Part shown: positions 10,614 through 25,340 of the stretch, one piece after another
How the letters are laid out: the number at the start of each line of letters is the position of its first letter
Position numbering within the stretch: position 1 is the first letter of the stretch
Source: Fratercula arctica
Taxonomy: Eukaryota; Chordata; Aves; Charadriiformes; Alcidae
Length of the DNA: 64,000 nucleotides
Direction of reading: 5' to 3'
Assembly: GCA_947846985.1 (NCBI GenBank)
Contig: CANTUZ010000006.1
Span: 44,065,707-44,129,706, forward strand
The notes under the pieces: model-generated
What the model was told of the DNA's origin: nothing
What the model saw: only the letters and a program-made list of their open reading frames with translations
The model's database searches: none
Translations under genes and position numbers: made by a program

Positions 10614-13600
10614 CAAATCAATTAATATTTGTCTTTTTGAAGTATAACCTAAAGCTTAAATACCAAATATCCAAGCCTGGCACCAAGTTATTACAGCACC
10701 AAGTTTCTCCTCGCTGCTGTGCCCGTCACCTTCTCTGAAGAATTGTTCCTTCCCCTTCAGAAAGAGGTTTTGAGCTTCCTCAGGGGAGAACAGCAGAACA
10801 ACAAATACCTTGCTTCCTGGGTCCATTGCTAATACAGCTTACCCACAAAGCTGAAAAAAACTTTACAGTGAGATTGTTGTCAACTACACTGTCGTAATTC
10901 ATTAATTAAAAGTTACATAATACTTTGGCTTAGAAGAAGGAGATGGTACAATGTGTTTGGGTTAGATTCCATTCATGGTGTACAATAACCAACTGTTCCC
11001 TTTGGAAAAGAAGAACTGTCGTGATAGTAAGGTATGTTTGCAGGTCAGCCTTTGTTTTCTGCAGGTTTACAGTTACGATGGAGAAGAGTAGAGCTGAATT
11101 GCATCAACACATTGTGTGTGGTTCATTTAATACAGTAATATCCTGATGGAAAAGAAGAGTTGTTTTGCTTGCTTTAGAGTTGCTGTGGGGACTGAAAATC
11201 ACAGGCTGTTGAGCTGTCTGACTTGTTTTTTCTTCTTTGGCACATTTCTCTTTGATGGGCTGCTTGTGTTCACAGGCTGTTACTCACTTCTGCTCCTTTG
11301 AAATTAAGTTTCTTTGCAGACCTCTCTGGAGACTTACTGTGGACCATATTATTAAAAAAAAATATGGAAAAAGCAAAAAAAGATGAAAAAGAAGTGCTTC
11401 CCTGCACTGAAGTTTCATTTCTATACTCTTCAGAACCCTTGCTGCGCAGTGGGTATTATATAGTTTTTACTTTCAAGCCCTGATGAATCACTCGATCTTT
11501 GATTTCTTTGGTTTTTGAAATAATACACTTCCTGCAAATTCCAGGCTGTCACTTGGCGAGTTTCATGTTGCGAGAGGGGCAGGACAAAGGCTGTCATTTA
11601 GGGGAGCCAGCTCTTCTGTGAAGTCACCGGGAGGAGAATTTGATCCTAATAATACTTTAAATGTTTCCATTGCAGATTTATTTTTGACTGCAGTTTTCTC
11701 CACCTTATTTCGGTAGGATTACTAAATCCCGCCACAGCTGAAGGCACAGACACCATTTACTGCCAGTTAGTATCAAAACTATTCTTTGTAGTCACCAAGG
11801 TACTTTGTATTGCCTCTGCAAGCTCTCATTGCCCTATGGCTTCCACTTATCCAAGTATAATTTGTATGTTTTAAACTGTCAAAGTATTGTTATAGTCTTA
11901 GCACCACTTCTGAGAGATTTTACATCTTTGTACATAATAAACAAGATAAAAAGCAGACCACTGAATTCCCTGAGAACTTTAGCAATGGTAGGTCTGTATT
12001 TCAGAACTTATGATGTGGACTTTGGCCATGTGACGTGGATTGAAAGGTTTCACCATCTCTTCCTAGTGAGGATCCAGTATTCAAAGGAAAGCCAGTATTA
12101 TTGTCCTTGTCGAGGTGGATGATGTTTCCTCTAAATTGGTGGCATTTTTAGGGATGGATTTACTTGCTATAGGCTGTCACTATCCAGAGATCTGACATCT
12201 TAGGAAATCGTTTGTACTGCAAATCATTTAAGAGAGGGTCAGATTTGCAGAGGTGTGAGTATTAATCCCGTAGGTTGTCGATTTCTTCTGAGCATGTGAT
12301 CACCACATGCCTATGGTAATGCCTGTAGAAAAAAATGGTGGACGTGGGTTTATTTTTCAGCCCTGTCAAGCTGCATCAGCTTGATTTGTGGTGGTCCAGA
12401 TCAGTCTTTTAAATTAATACACTACATTTGGGAAGATCAATGTGTATTTTTGCCATCGTATGCTGGTTACTGTCTTACTAATATTGCAGCCAGACTCCCA
12501 GGAGCCATGCAGGATATCTGGCAGGCCTGGTGTGCCTTCAAAACCAGACATACTGTCTCCTCACTGCCCTACCAGCTGCAAAGGGACTGTATGAGGGGCA
12601 CTGAAGGAGATCCTGGGTTGGAAGAAAACAGTGCATAAGTACATATGTGTAATTCTCCACTGTTTTGTATGTGTGTTGGGCAGTCAAGCTTGTAGCAGTC
12701 ATTATAAAACTATAGCGTGTAAACAAAAAATTTGTGTTTGGAATTTTTCATCTGTGGCCTGGTATAAATGACTGGAGGAAATACAAGGTAGGAAAATAAC
12801 TATGAATGCACCCAGTTGCTGTTTTAAACAGGCCAGAGAAAGATGTCGTGGATGGATTTCAAACCAGTCTGGATGTGCTGCTGCATGCGTGCATGCATCT
12901 TGGCTTCATTCTCATTGGAACTGCCATGCACCGCTTAATGGCATATGTGAGACAGAAGTAAGAAAGTGGCAGCAACTGCTTACCTTCCTGGAAAAAAACC
13001 CTACAGAAATTATACTTCTAATGTGGGCTGAGGTTTTGAGTGTTTTTTTCTTTCCCTGCAAATGTCTCTGGAGCTGTTATCTAAAGTGCGAGATGGTAAC
13101 TCATCAGGACATTTCAGTTTTCACAGCTCCATTTAATTTCCCTTTTCACCCAGGAGCTGCAGGAGTTATAAGACTGTGTACAGGCCCTGCTGTGAATTTA
13201 AAGGTGGCTTTGTAAATTCTGGCAGCTTGGGTGATAAAGCTGTCAGGTCTCTGCCACCAGCTACTCTGGTGCTAATGATGGAGAGCGGAAAGAGTGAGGG
13301 TGAAAAATGTTCCCCCTTCTGTGACTGCAGCTGTCTAAAACTGTATTGGCACTTCAGTGTATGACTGGTTGCATGGAGTTGTTAGTTACTCCTTAGGATT
13401 CCCTGAGGTCAGAAGCATGGCAAGCAGCGTGCGTAATTTTTTATTTTACATTTTTAGTTTGCAGAATTAGGGGATGTAGAGTGATATAAATGTTTTGTGA
13501 CTTTTTTCAATTTGGATTTAATAGCTGGGATGAGAGTGTCTGGGAAATAAATAGTCAGTATGAAAAGTGTATACTTGATAATCCTTTGCATCTGGGTCTG

Positions 13601-14596
13601 TGCAAAGTCACTTGTTCAAATGCGGAAGACATCGCATTGTCGTGGCATCAGTCTGAATGCTGCAGTAGTCGCAAAAGGATAAGCAAAAGGCCCAGCTCCT
13701 CAGTGGCCTGGGTCCTACACCCTTCTCTGTACTGTGCAGGTCTGTTTGGAAGCACGTTGAGCTCCACAAAGTTCCTTCAAAGGTTGAGGCCACAAAGATT
13801 ATACAGTGAGGTTTTAAATAACTCAGTTTCTTCTGATTCCAGTTATAGAATCAGAAAATATGAGTTAAAACATGTATAAAAAGCATCATATAGAAATACA
13901 GAATTTAGTAATTGACAGTGTATACAGTACACACATCTGATTTATAGACCTGTCTAATAATGAGAACAGTTGGATAATGAATTCAGTTACCAGTCTATAT
14001 ACTTTATTACATCCTAGAATGAACCTTTTCACTCTTCCATTAATTTTATCACTATCAAAAGCTGTAGAATGTTTTTTTTTAAAGTGTCATTTTACCCTGA
14101 TTCATCTCTTCCAAGAGGCATATATATTTCAATAAACATTACTTTTAATCCCATTAATCCAGAAACCAGTCATCAGAATGATTTGTAGAAATGGAGACAG
14201 TATAGAGGAAGAGCATTTCTGGATGGGTACAGTTGCTAAATATGTGATTGGCTAGCAATGAAAAAACAGCTTTTTACGTATTGCCGTCCCTTGGGGAAGT
14301 TCCTGATCCTGTCTTTTGCACCAGGAATGGTCTTTGCCACTGGATTCACATCACTAAGCCAGTAGAAATCTAAGGAGAAAAAAGCTAATAGTTTTTGCTA
14401 ACAATGAGCTGTTTGGTGAATTTAGACATCTGCTTGAATCTTACCTCTAGTGAAAAAGCGTATCTCTTTGCACTGATTTCTTATCTTTCCCTCTTCTGTT
14501 TTTCAGTGAGTATTAAATAATATATTTATACTATATACTAGTTTTCTGCTCTTACTGTTGTATTTTTTAGGGTCTATATGTTCCGTTACCACAAGC

Positions 14597-14625
14597 ACAC
14601 CATCTTATGCGCACCATCTTATGCT
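14597..14625. repeat. Short tandem duplication, 14-bp unit
   Basis: The block ACCATCTTATGC occurs twice at 14-bp spacing (from 14599 and 14613). It is a simple local duplication with no associated gene. Confidence 0.8.
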
Positions 14626-17600
14626 GTATTATGTTTCATGTCTGTTCATTAAGATATCCAAATATTTAATTGATGTGCACATTGACATTTGAATTATATG
14701 AACGACACTGAACTCGCATGCAAGTCAAGATGAGTTTATCCTAAGTTTTTCAATAGATTTTGTATCTGATCTTTAGAAGTACTGCTCAGTCTCTGAGCTA
14801 CCAAACAATACTGAAGTTGCAGCATTAAATGGATCTGTGTGATACATAGGGAAAGCAAGCACACCATTTAAAAACAGTTTTCGTACAGTTTTGCTCTCAT
14901 ATGTGGATGACTGGGCCCTTGAGTAAATAGCTGTACGTAGTTTGCGTGAAAGCTCAAGTGCCAAGGAAAGCCAGGACAGCGTTTGTGGAGGTGTGACAGC
15001 CAGAACAGCTGGCTCACAGCAGCTTAATTTTCAGTAGAAACTTCAGTAAATAGAAGCAGCATAGAAATGATAAATTCGTGGGAAAGATATTCCTGTGATT
15101 AATTTAACAGACACCTGAGGTCACTATTCCCTCACGTAAACCTGATCCAGGAAAGGAGGTGGCAAAGCTACGACAGGAGCTCCTGGGACCTCTTGTCTAG
15201 TTAGAGCTGCTCTGACCTTCCAACAAAGACGTTTTGTTCTTATCTGGGCTACTGTTTTCATTAGCTGTGTTAATTTAAAAGTAAAACTCTCAAGAATTTA
15301 AGAACAGAAGCAAATGTAGTGTTTTACGCTTTTTTTTTTTTAAATATTCACTGTAAAATAAATTTGAGATTCAGAGCAGTGTGCACAGCTTCTAGGACAT
15401 TTAGTACCACTGAGTTACAAATTAATAAAAACACCTTTATTTAACTGTAGAAGTTTTCTAACAACATTAAGATGGATATATGGGAAAGATTGTGCAATAA
15501 CAATGAAACACCACTGTGATCTTTAACAGTGTCAAATTTAATTTTTAAGAGGATTGTAATGACACCTAGTCTGTACTTTTAGTTATCAAGGTCCTGAACC
15601 CATGTACGTTCCTCTCAATTTTACTCTTCTTCCTATTGCATCAAGTAATAATTTGGAGGCATGAAGCAATTTCCATTCAGAGAGCAGACAAAGAACAGAA
15701 GCGTAGACAGTACTCACAGTGGGGAAATACAGGTATGACTGTGGCCAAGTGAGATGTTTCAGAATGCAAGGTAGAGGCAGCAGCTCACTGTGCCAGGGGT
15801 TCTGGAAGCTGGAGGAGGTGTTCTTGTGCAGGAATGGATTGTGCCGTGCCTGTGTGTAGGGTGGCAACTCCCAGCCTCCAAATTTAGTATGAGCCAGGAT
15901 CTAGCTCCCAGCAGGGACCCGGTATCTTACCCTCCGTATGCAGCTGGGGCTTCTCCTTGCCTCTGTGAGCACTGCTGCTGCTGGGCCATAAGCCTCAGGA
16001 GGGATGGCCTCACATCACCTCTGTGCGTGATTGCTTTTCTCTGCTGTTTCTCAGCTTTATATTTGCAGCCGGAGGTTCATCTAACACCCCCCCCCCCAGT
16101 TAAGGTTTTAATCAGGCATTGCCAAGTGGCCTGTTCCTTTAGGAAAGAAAGGCTCTTGTTGCCTTTTACTGATTGCAGCTGTAAGTTGCAAACTAATAAT
16201 TTCAACAACACAGTGCATGCAGAGCTGTGCTTCGGCAGACATACTGCTGTTTCAACTTGTCTTCTGTGGTCTCAAGGAGCGATACGAATGGGAGGAATAA
16301 CATTAGCTAATTCTGTTGGGACATGACACTTCCAGGGACTGCTTTCTGTGAGATAATCTGCACTAAATTTACTGGGATAATGCTCCAGTTATTTTCCGGT
16401 TCTTGCCTATTTTTTCAATTCCTTGTGAGGAATCCAATTAGCAATCCAATTTATAGTACGAGCTACAAACATTATTACTGCTGAACTTAAGAGGCAGGAA
16501 CAAAGTGAGCTGAAAATAAACTTCTTTAAAATAGCTTTGCAACAGAGATCAGCATATTGTAACACTCCACTTTCAGCTGATCCGTAGATAAAACCTGTGT
16601 GTTGCGTCATCAAGCTTTAATGAGCTTCATCGCAGCACAGGTATGTGGTTTAGTTTTCTTTTAACTAGGTAATGTGTGGCATGAAACTTGCATATAAGAC
16701 ATACTTGATGCAGTGCAGGGCATACTTCCAGCTCAATGTTTGAAAGAGCAGCAGTTTCCATGCAGGCTGTGCAAGGGGTACCACAGAGTAACGGGTAAAT
16801 GCTGCCGTTTGTCAGCAGAGGGGGATAATTCTCAGCCTTGCTGTGTGTTGAAGCAGCTGGATGCTCAGTGTGCCAGAGGCGCAGGCACTGGGTTTGTGCA
16901 AACCCTGTCCTGCTGCTGCAGTCAGAGGCACAGTGGATGCATGCAGCAATTTTGCGCTGAAAGGCGTCCTCTGCTTGCTAAATTCCTGGAGCCTTTTTAG
17001 AATCAGTGCTAGGCCTGTCATGGGGTTACCAACAGAGGAATTTTTCTTAGTAGCCCGTAAAAACCAAAATAACACAAACCATAAAGTTACTTGAATTGAC
17101 CTACTTGACCAAGGAGACATCCTAGATTCGTGAAATAGGATCTTCTTCTGGTTATTACAAGGGAAAATCCTTCTTGTGCTAACTTCTGTTCTTCAACAGC
17201 TCCTGTCACCCATTTTGTGTTTATCAAACATCACAGTTTATTGTTTCTTAATAATCACGAAACCCAAAGCTTTTAGTTTATCATCAGGACAATTTCATTA
17301 ACTCAGACTTTACACTGTCTTATCAACGTGCTATATTGTCTGAGAAACTCTCTTTGGTAATTAATTCTCCATTGCTTTCTAATATTTAGCTATTCTCCTG
17401 AGATTGCAAAGTGTTCCTCTTTTGAAGAGGGGTGGCAGTTTTAGTGTGGCCCTGGTACCTGCCTCTCTATCCATGCGAACCTGTGCAGAAAGTACAGCCA
17501 ATTCCCACAGATACGTTCAACGTAGCAATTCCTTTTATTACAATTTTTCTTTTTTAGCGTAAAAGATTGTGACGGGTCTTGTTACTCAGTTCAGCCTTCT

Positions 17601-20600
17601 TTACCTGGAACAGCCATGGCAAAGATTTAATTTTAAGCAAAAGCATGGGCAGGAGCCAGGAAGTGTTGCTTTAGTACTGGTATGTTTGTTACCTGTACCA
17701 GGATGCACTAGACCTGAACCTCAGACTAAGAAGTAATTGTTTTAAAAAGGTAAATATTTGCTCATCAGAACATGATAGGGATCTTGGAGACTATCGTACA
17801 GTAGCTGTTTGCTTTCCACTTGCCTTTTGTAATCTTGCGTGTCTCAGCTGAAAACATCTCATCCCATGAGCCGGCTAAAGGAAACCGGGCTAGAGGGTGG
17901 GTTGCGCTAGGAGGTGTGGAGTTGCCAGGAGGGGGTCCACGCTAGTGTGAAGTCCGGACGTTGGCATCGGTACAAAGAGTATATTTTTGTAGAATTTATA
18001 TTTTCAGATATTGGCACTTCGAGTTCTCTTATGAGAGAACATGAGAATAGCAGTATGCAGGTAAAAATATTTTGCATATTGTGTCTGTTAAAAACCCGTA
18101 CATAAAAATTACGGACGGTGTTGACATTTCCTAGACTTGCCTCACTAGCTGGCTGGAGACAAAACCAAGCAGAGAAAAAGCTAAAAAACAGTTCAATGAA
18201 CCTGCTCTGTAAACAAACCTGTATCCCTTGTCCTTTGGCTGGGATGTGCACTGCTCCTCCTCCCTCTCCTGCTTTTGAGGGTAGAAACAGGACAGGAGTA
18301 TGGTGGAGGCAGAAGTTGCATGTTTTGACATGGATCAAAGAGCCAAAGATAATAGTTTATAAGGAAGAAGGAGGAGTGAGGAAAGGAGACTTTGTCGGTC
18401 AAAATGGGAGGTAAACCAAATGGAAACAACGATCCAGCTTTGTGAGGGGGCCATGTGGAGCCAACTGGAAAGGGTAGGAAAGGAAGGTGATAAAAAACTA
18501 CAGCACTGGATGAGTTGCCCTGTACTGGACTGGAGCAGCCTGAGATCTGCTGTAAGGCATGCCTGCTCCGGAGCCCAGCGTAGCAGAGGTGTTCAGTGGC
18601 TTTGCTTTTGTCCAGACTTGATGCTTTCTTCAGTAAGCAATGGTAATGTTCCAGCAGTCACTATGCCAACCCTTTATCACTGGAATAATCCTCTGAGGCA
18701 GGGCTGGACTGCAAAATAGTCCAATTCAAAGGGGCCCAGGGCAGAAAGAACCTGAGAACTAATCTGCGTGATTGTAGGTAATTTGTGCCAGAGAGTCTGG
18801 ACCGATAAATGAAAATTGCATAAACAGTCAGGAAAGGAAAACATAGGAGGAGGACAGGGACATCCTGCCCACCCAGGGCTCTGCCAGATCACTCGAGCAT
18901 TTTAGCATTAAGCATCTTATCAATGGTAACCTAGGACGTTGCTGAAATAGCAGGTTTGATAAATGTACTGGCAGTTAGCTCTTTCTTGTCCTTCTTTTTA
19001 ATTTTTTTTTTTTCTTGCGACAGTCCTCTATGGTAGTATAGGCATTTTATAATTATTCATCAAGATAAATTCTCAGGAAGAGGTGTTGCAATTTTGGTGG
19101 GTTGATTTTTTTCTTTCCACCGCTCCCATCTTGCTGGCACATGCACGACATGGGGATCTGACACATCGCTATTAAAAGACGTCTGTGCAGGTATTGCTCA
19201 GCTATAAAATTGCAAAACTGGAACTTATTGTATTATAGACTTTTAATGTAAAGGCACTGACTGTGGACTGCTCTTTGTGAGTGGAAACTTCCAAAGCGGA
19301 TATGAATGCTTGCAGCTCATGATTTATTTAGGAGTATATGCATTTCTATAAAAGACAACCTCAGTGATGCCAGTGGTGGTGTTGAAGATTTCTTGGGAAA
19401 AAGAGGCCGCTGCAGGCTGCTGCAATGAGATGCTTATTTCAGTACCAAAGCCTTGTGTTCTTGTAACAAGGTTTGGATGGGCAAGATTTTAGAGGGCACA
19501 GTAATTCTGACTAGAAGGCTGATATTGATCTGGGTATGGGGCTCTGAGGTATTTTGGTGCCACCAAAATATATCTGTGATAAGGAAGAGCTTTTGGATAC
19601 CAAAATGCTCAAGATTATCGGATAGCAAATAAGTAATGTCTAGACAGATGTGAAAGGCTTTAATACAGGAAGCACTTAGCATTTCTTGGTGTTTTTCCAC
19701 AACAAGTGTGAGACAGCACAGAGAGCTGAACGCGACGCTCGATGTAGGTGCGAGCACCTCGATAGTAGTCTAATTTCATCAAATTGTGCCTTTTATTCTC
19801 ATGTGAGGAGAAATATTGGAAAGGGAAGTAAAAAGTATTCATCTGTGATGTGGAGAGGGCTTCTTGGAATCTGAGTATTATTTCCCTTGAGTGAAATATC
19901 TGCTATGTCCTGTACTTCCTCTGGGCAAGGCACCAGGATGTATGGACTTGGATGCGTCTACTCAGTTTGTGCCGTCTTTTTTCCAGCTGTTACTTCATAA
20001 ATCACTCAATCTCTGTGCATTTGCATTTGGCGATAATTAGCGTATATGAGCTACCAGGCTTCTCCCATTGTGCAATTTGAGGCTGTGGAGAATGCAAAGA
20101 ACTGGTACAAGCTCTTCCCTCTGCCAGCCTGATGGGTGAGGCCATTTGCTGTGCCTTGTCACCCCGTCTTTTAATTACATTGCTGCAATCCAGCATTGCT
20201 GCAATTCCAGCCCTCTCTGATGTTAGGGTGCTTTATTCCAAGCTTGGCCTCAGTTGTTTTGTGTGAAATACTCCTTGAGGTACATTTTACCTGCATTTTC
20301 TCTTCCTGTTCATTTTTTTAAAAAAATTTCTAAGGCTCATAAAGATTCATGGCATGTAACTCATCCTTGAATATGACCTTGAAATAAGGAGATATTTCTG
20401 ATCTACTCCATGATTATGAAGCAAAGATAGGAGCTGTCAGAAAAAATAACTGAAACAGCACCCTAGCTGACAATACGTCTGTTCCTGATGCTGCCATAAT
20501 TTACCTTCATTTCCTCCCCTCCTCCCTCTTTGCTCAGTCATTGTAAGCAAAGTAGAATCTGATTTTTTTTTTTTCATACAGATTTCCCAGATTTACCCTA

Positions 20601-23600
20601 TTCTCCATCACATAGATATTCCTACTCTCCTCTCTGTCCTGGTTCTTGGCTTTTTTTCTCTTGCCTGAGCATGTCTCAGCAGTAGGATACATATTTTGAT
20701 GCAAAGGGTACACATGCATCTTTTTAATTTTGCGTTTAAACCTAGAGTAAACCTAGCTTTTGGTAATGGAGGGGGCTATAGCTTACCTTAGGCCACATAA
20801 AGTAATTTCTACAGCCTATTTCTAGCTCGGAGCTTATTATCCTGGTGTAGAGGAGGAATCAATTATCCTGGTAACAACTCCAGGACAGCCCCACTTTGGA
20901 TCTGACTCTACTGAAACACAAGATTCAGCAGAGTTTATCAGCTCTTATCTGTCCTGATGTAGCAACTACTGAAAGCAGCCTCTGAAACAAGGGTGGAGCC
21001 GACACCAATGATGACAAGTGGGAACTCTCGGAGTTAATTCTTACCTCACCTGTGAATCACAGCCTTACAGCTAGGGAGTTTCCATGTAAGGTGCCTGGAG
21101 ATATTTTCATAACCTCGGCTCCTCAAATTCAGGGAAAATATTGCGTACTGTAAGGAATAAATATGTTAAGGACAAAACTGATCATTGAATTAAAAATTGA
21201 ATGAAGGTGTCTTCATTTAGTTCAGGCTGAGTTTTCCTTCCTGTGTTTAAGGAAAGAGAGTAAAGAGGAGCCCATTTCATTCCAGTGGTCACTGCTGGAG
21301 TTGTGGGACGAGCTCTGTGCTGTTGCTGTGTGCTCGGATCCAGCTTTCGGAGAACCTCGGGAATGTCACAGGCATCTGACCTCCTTTGTCAGCTGACAAA
21401 CACTGATACTACACTGAATTTTCAGTTTCCTGAGATTTAAGGAACACTTTGGTAATTTCAAGTCCATTGATTTCCTTGACTGCAACAAGTTTGTAGCAGG
21501 ACTGCACGTTGAGTGAAGTTTGCTGGTGATCTGTAGGAGTCTAGCTTTTCTGCTGACTCCCCAGTTTTTCAGTTTCTGATCAGGCTTGGCTTGGAGGGAA
21601 GTGCTGATGTGATCCAAATGAGGCACTTCAGAGCTTGTACTGGAAAATTCTCCAGGCAGCTGGAGAACTTCATGCAAGCTGAGAAACACCACATAATTTA
21701 GCTGGCAAAAGAGAGATTTGGTTTTTTTCATCATTATTTTGTATCCTCTTTGTCTGACAGACCATCCCAGTATGTTTCTGGAAATTATGAGGAACCCACC
21801 TGGCTTTGCAAGTTTAGTAGGAGAGGATGTGGGAGTCTCACTGGGCCGGCAGGACAAAGTGGTGCATCCTTTTTCATGCAGTGTGCCGCATCTTGGGGCT
21901 CTGTTTCCCTCCTCCTCTGAGGATCAATGTCTGCAGCAGAAACTTCTTCAAAGCAGGAGGGGTGTGAAACAACAGTCACTCACTGCTCACCCAACCCTTA
22001 ATCCCATCTGGGGCAACAGCAGTGAAAGTCACTTTCCAAAGAGGAAAGGTACAGCTGCAGCTCCATGGGGAATGGCCATTGCTGCCGGTGGGGCTGTGGG
22101 GCAGGGGGAAGCAAGAAGCTGATGTCTCATGCTCTCTTGTCCCTGAAGAAGGTAACCAATACTCCAGAAAGGAGAAAAGTGGCTAGCTTTGTCAGGGTTT
22201 ATCACTAAATTCTGCTGTTGGCGATACCTAGATGCACACAGGGAGTCCAGATAAATGAATTGTTATCTTATCTTGGCTAGGAAGCTATCTGGAGTTACCA
22301 AACAGAGAGAAATGGGCTCCATGCAAAAAGCAGTTTGTGATAGGATATCAGGAACATTCTGATATAGCTGCGGTTTGGTATTTTAGGAGTAAATAGTTGA
22401 AATTAGTTGGGTAGGGCCTGACTCCTGCACTGCGAAAGGGCAGCACCGCATTTGGTGCAACATTGGATGTTGATCATTTTGTGTGATTATGAGAAAGTTC
22501 TTATAAGTTCAGTAATATTAAATTTGAAAATTAGCCTTTTCTGCTTTAATTTTCAAATGCTCAGCTTGGCACGCCGCCGCTTGTCCACGTCTCTACCCCA
22601 GGGTGCAGTAATCCATCTGCGAGAATCGGCCCAATTTCAGCAGACGCATTCTGGTGCTACGCAAGTGTGATTTGCAGTTTGTATGGTTCTGCTGACTGTT
22701 ACTACACCCTGCTGTACTTCTTTTATGATGGCTTAAATAGTTTTTATTGGGTTTTTGTTTTCCCTAGCTTCTAAGTAATTAGGGAAATTAAAATCTAGAA
22801 ACAGAGCATTGTCTTGGTAAGAGGTGAAGGGAGATGGAGACAATGTATTGTATTCACAGTGCTCCTTGGTATGTGCTGTGTGAATGCTGGGCAGGCCTAA
22901 TTCTGCATGTACAAGAAGACCAGGACAACATCTGGCCTTTGCAGTAGTGCAGCAGAAACTTCCTACCATGGAGATTAGAATGATTTCCCTTTACGCACCA
23001 TCTTTATTTGTAGGCTAGTTTCAAAGAGGCGTCTCTATGGAGGCACATTTCTCATGCATTATGGGTTTTGCATGTTATTGATGGATATCAGTTTGCTGTT
23101 TTGGAAGGTTTATCTAAAACAGAGCTTTTATAAAAATGATTATTTAAAATATGTTGAAGACTATCTTTCACTTGATAAAAACTTTAGGGCCTTTTTCCCT
23201 TTAACCATAACTGTATGGATCATTGTAAGTGAAAACAATAACTTAAGTTTTTTCATGGAATTTGCATGCAAAGCAAGAATCTTAAATTATGGCCAAATAA
23301 CAGCAATAATAAAACTTCAGAAAAAAATTTGTACTTGGAACATCCTTCAGATTTCAAAACTTCATAAACATGGGGTCTCACCTTTCAGGGAATTCCATGT
23401 AGATGAAGTCGGACACCCAGATGACAACCCGTCTCTACAAGTGACTGGTGTGAACCCACATGCCCTAAAGATGCGTAGGATAGGCAATGTCAGCGCTTCC
23501 CCACCAACCACCTTGGACTGTTTTGCTGGTCTTTTCTGGAAAGATCAAGAGAAAGGATGGAAATAGGTTTCTCTTTCTTCTATTGAGTAAGCAGTCAGGC

Positions 23601-24342
23601 AGGAGCCACTGTCAGACTGTGGGGATATGAAAAGGACTGGGAATATCACACTTCAAATAAATTAGCACTACGTTTAGTCACTGCTCGTGTGAGTTTAGCT
23701 GTCAGCCGATCATCAGAGACATCTGTATCCCACTGGTGGCCCTCCGAGCTATAAACTGCTGCTCCCCTATTTCAAGCTCTGCATTTTAATTCATGTGATA
23801 AATGGAGTGCACCAAAATAACTTAGAAATAAGCCTGCTAGATGGGCAGAGTCACTGGTCGCGATGCTGATCCCTGTGTTTCCTGTGCAAGACCACCACTA
23901 AGGAAAAGGTCCCTGGGAAACTTTTTTTAACAGTCTTGGGTGAAGGCTGCCTGGAAGGGCTTCAGGAAGAAGCTTCTGGGGGTTGATGGTCAGGACATGT
24001 GCATGTGTAGTTGCCCTCGGTAATGGATTTGGGAGGTCATCCATGAAATTGGCCAGGAAATCTTTACAGCAGGATAAATGCTAGCTTTGATTAAATGAAA
24101 TTAAGAAAATGAATTTTAAACAAGGGAAGTATGGTCCTGGCCAGCTGCGTCCAAAAATTTTTCAGCGCTTAATTTAATGATGCATTTGAACTTTCAGGGT
24201 GAATGCAACTGGAACTGGTTCATCTCCCTTTCTGCTTTTGTTTCATTTATCACTGTTGGATTATTGGTTCTGTTTACTCTTAACATAGTCCTTTCATTTG
24301 CTTTTTTTGGTGTAAAAACTTCCAGCTGCTGTACTCAGCCTG

Positions 24343-24411
24343 AACTACAATTAGCATAGGGTAATAATGGAGCAATTAACTACAATTAACATGGAGTAAT
24401 AATGAAGCAGG
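24343..24411. repeat. Imperfect tandem duplication, 35-bp unit
   Basis: Two adjacent copies begin with AACTACAATTA at 24343 and 24378, both followed by a GTAATAATG block. They differ at a few positions, so the duplication is not recent. Confidence 0.8.
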
Positions 24412-25300
24412 AGGAATGAATGCCCTGCCAAGGTGTTTTATAAAGAGCCCAACGCTATACTCTTCACAACGGAGTTGTTGCCCATATGCTGTACGTACTG
24501 AGCCGTATGCTGGTGTTCCTGGCAGCTCTCTGAAATGCGACCCTCCTCCTGTGGCTTGTAGCTGTTACAGCAAATGGTGCTTCCACGTTAATATGCAGAT
24601 GTAATCTGATTAAAACCTCTTTCTATCGTGTATGAACGGCTTCGTCTACGGGCAAAAGGATTTCAAAACTGGAGCAGAGTTTTCTGAGCTGTGGTATGGT
24701 CTCAAGCTGTTGAAAGTGGTGTCCCACCTCTTTTTTCTTTCAGCTGGGGAAAAAAATTTCTGTTCACTGCTCTGTGCCAAAAATGCTTTGAAATCTCCTG
24801 CTGGAACCCACTAATTTTGAATATTAAGTAGCTAGAGTTATTTCAGCTTTTCTAGTAGAAAGGAGAAGTGAAAAGGATTGTAAAAATCTCTAAAGTGGTT
24901 TTAGCACAGAGAGGTTATTTTCAGCTGCCTCCTTTCTGGTGAATACCTCTTGCTCAAAAACTTTAAATTTATTAAAGAAGCTGAAGAACGCACACAAAAA
25001 AAAGTGTTTTCACGTAAGTGAGGCTGCAGGGACCCTCCCAAAGAGAAACTGCTGCTGTTTTCCTCCATCTTCCAAGCACCTCCCGCAAAGCTAAACAAAG
25101 ATAACAGGAATAATAAGGAAGAGAAATGCTTTACAAGAATCCCACCATGAGGAGTCAGTGGAATTTCCCTCTTCCTGAACAAAGCTGTTTGCTTGTTCTG
25201 TTTGCTTTAAGTTAAATGTTTAAATAGCAACATTACATCTGGGTGTGTGTTCCTTGAGATACGAGACCCAGCCTTTGCATACCTACAAAAGTGTCTTTCC

Positions 25301-25340
25301 TCATTTGTGTGTGATGCAGGTCATTTGTGTGTGATGCCAT
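25301..25340. repeat. Tandem duplication, 20-bp unit
   Basis: TCATTTGTGTGTGATGC occurs at 25301 and again at 25321. The first 17 bases of the two units are identical. Confidence 0.85.

Noticed and set aside
15790..16326. 178-codon plus-strand frame
   Set aside because: Cys/Leu-rich without domain, splice signals or similarity that I can recognise. It includes a C12 homopolymer and is most likely chance.
21366..21857. 163-codon minus-strand frame
   Set aside because: No recognisable family and no promoter or splice context. It overlaps a 134-codon plus-strand frame, consistent with a stop-poor patch.
23054..23566. 170-codon plus-strand frame
   Set aside because: The N-terminal part is AT-rich with hydrophobic and Lys runs typical of translated non-coding DNA. 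No domain is recognised.
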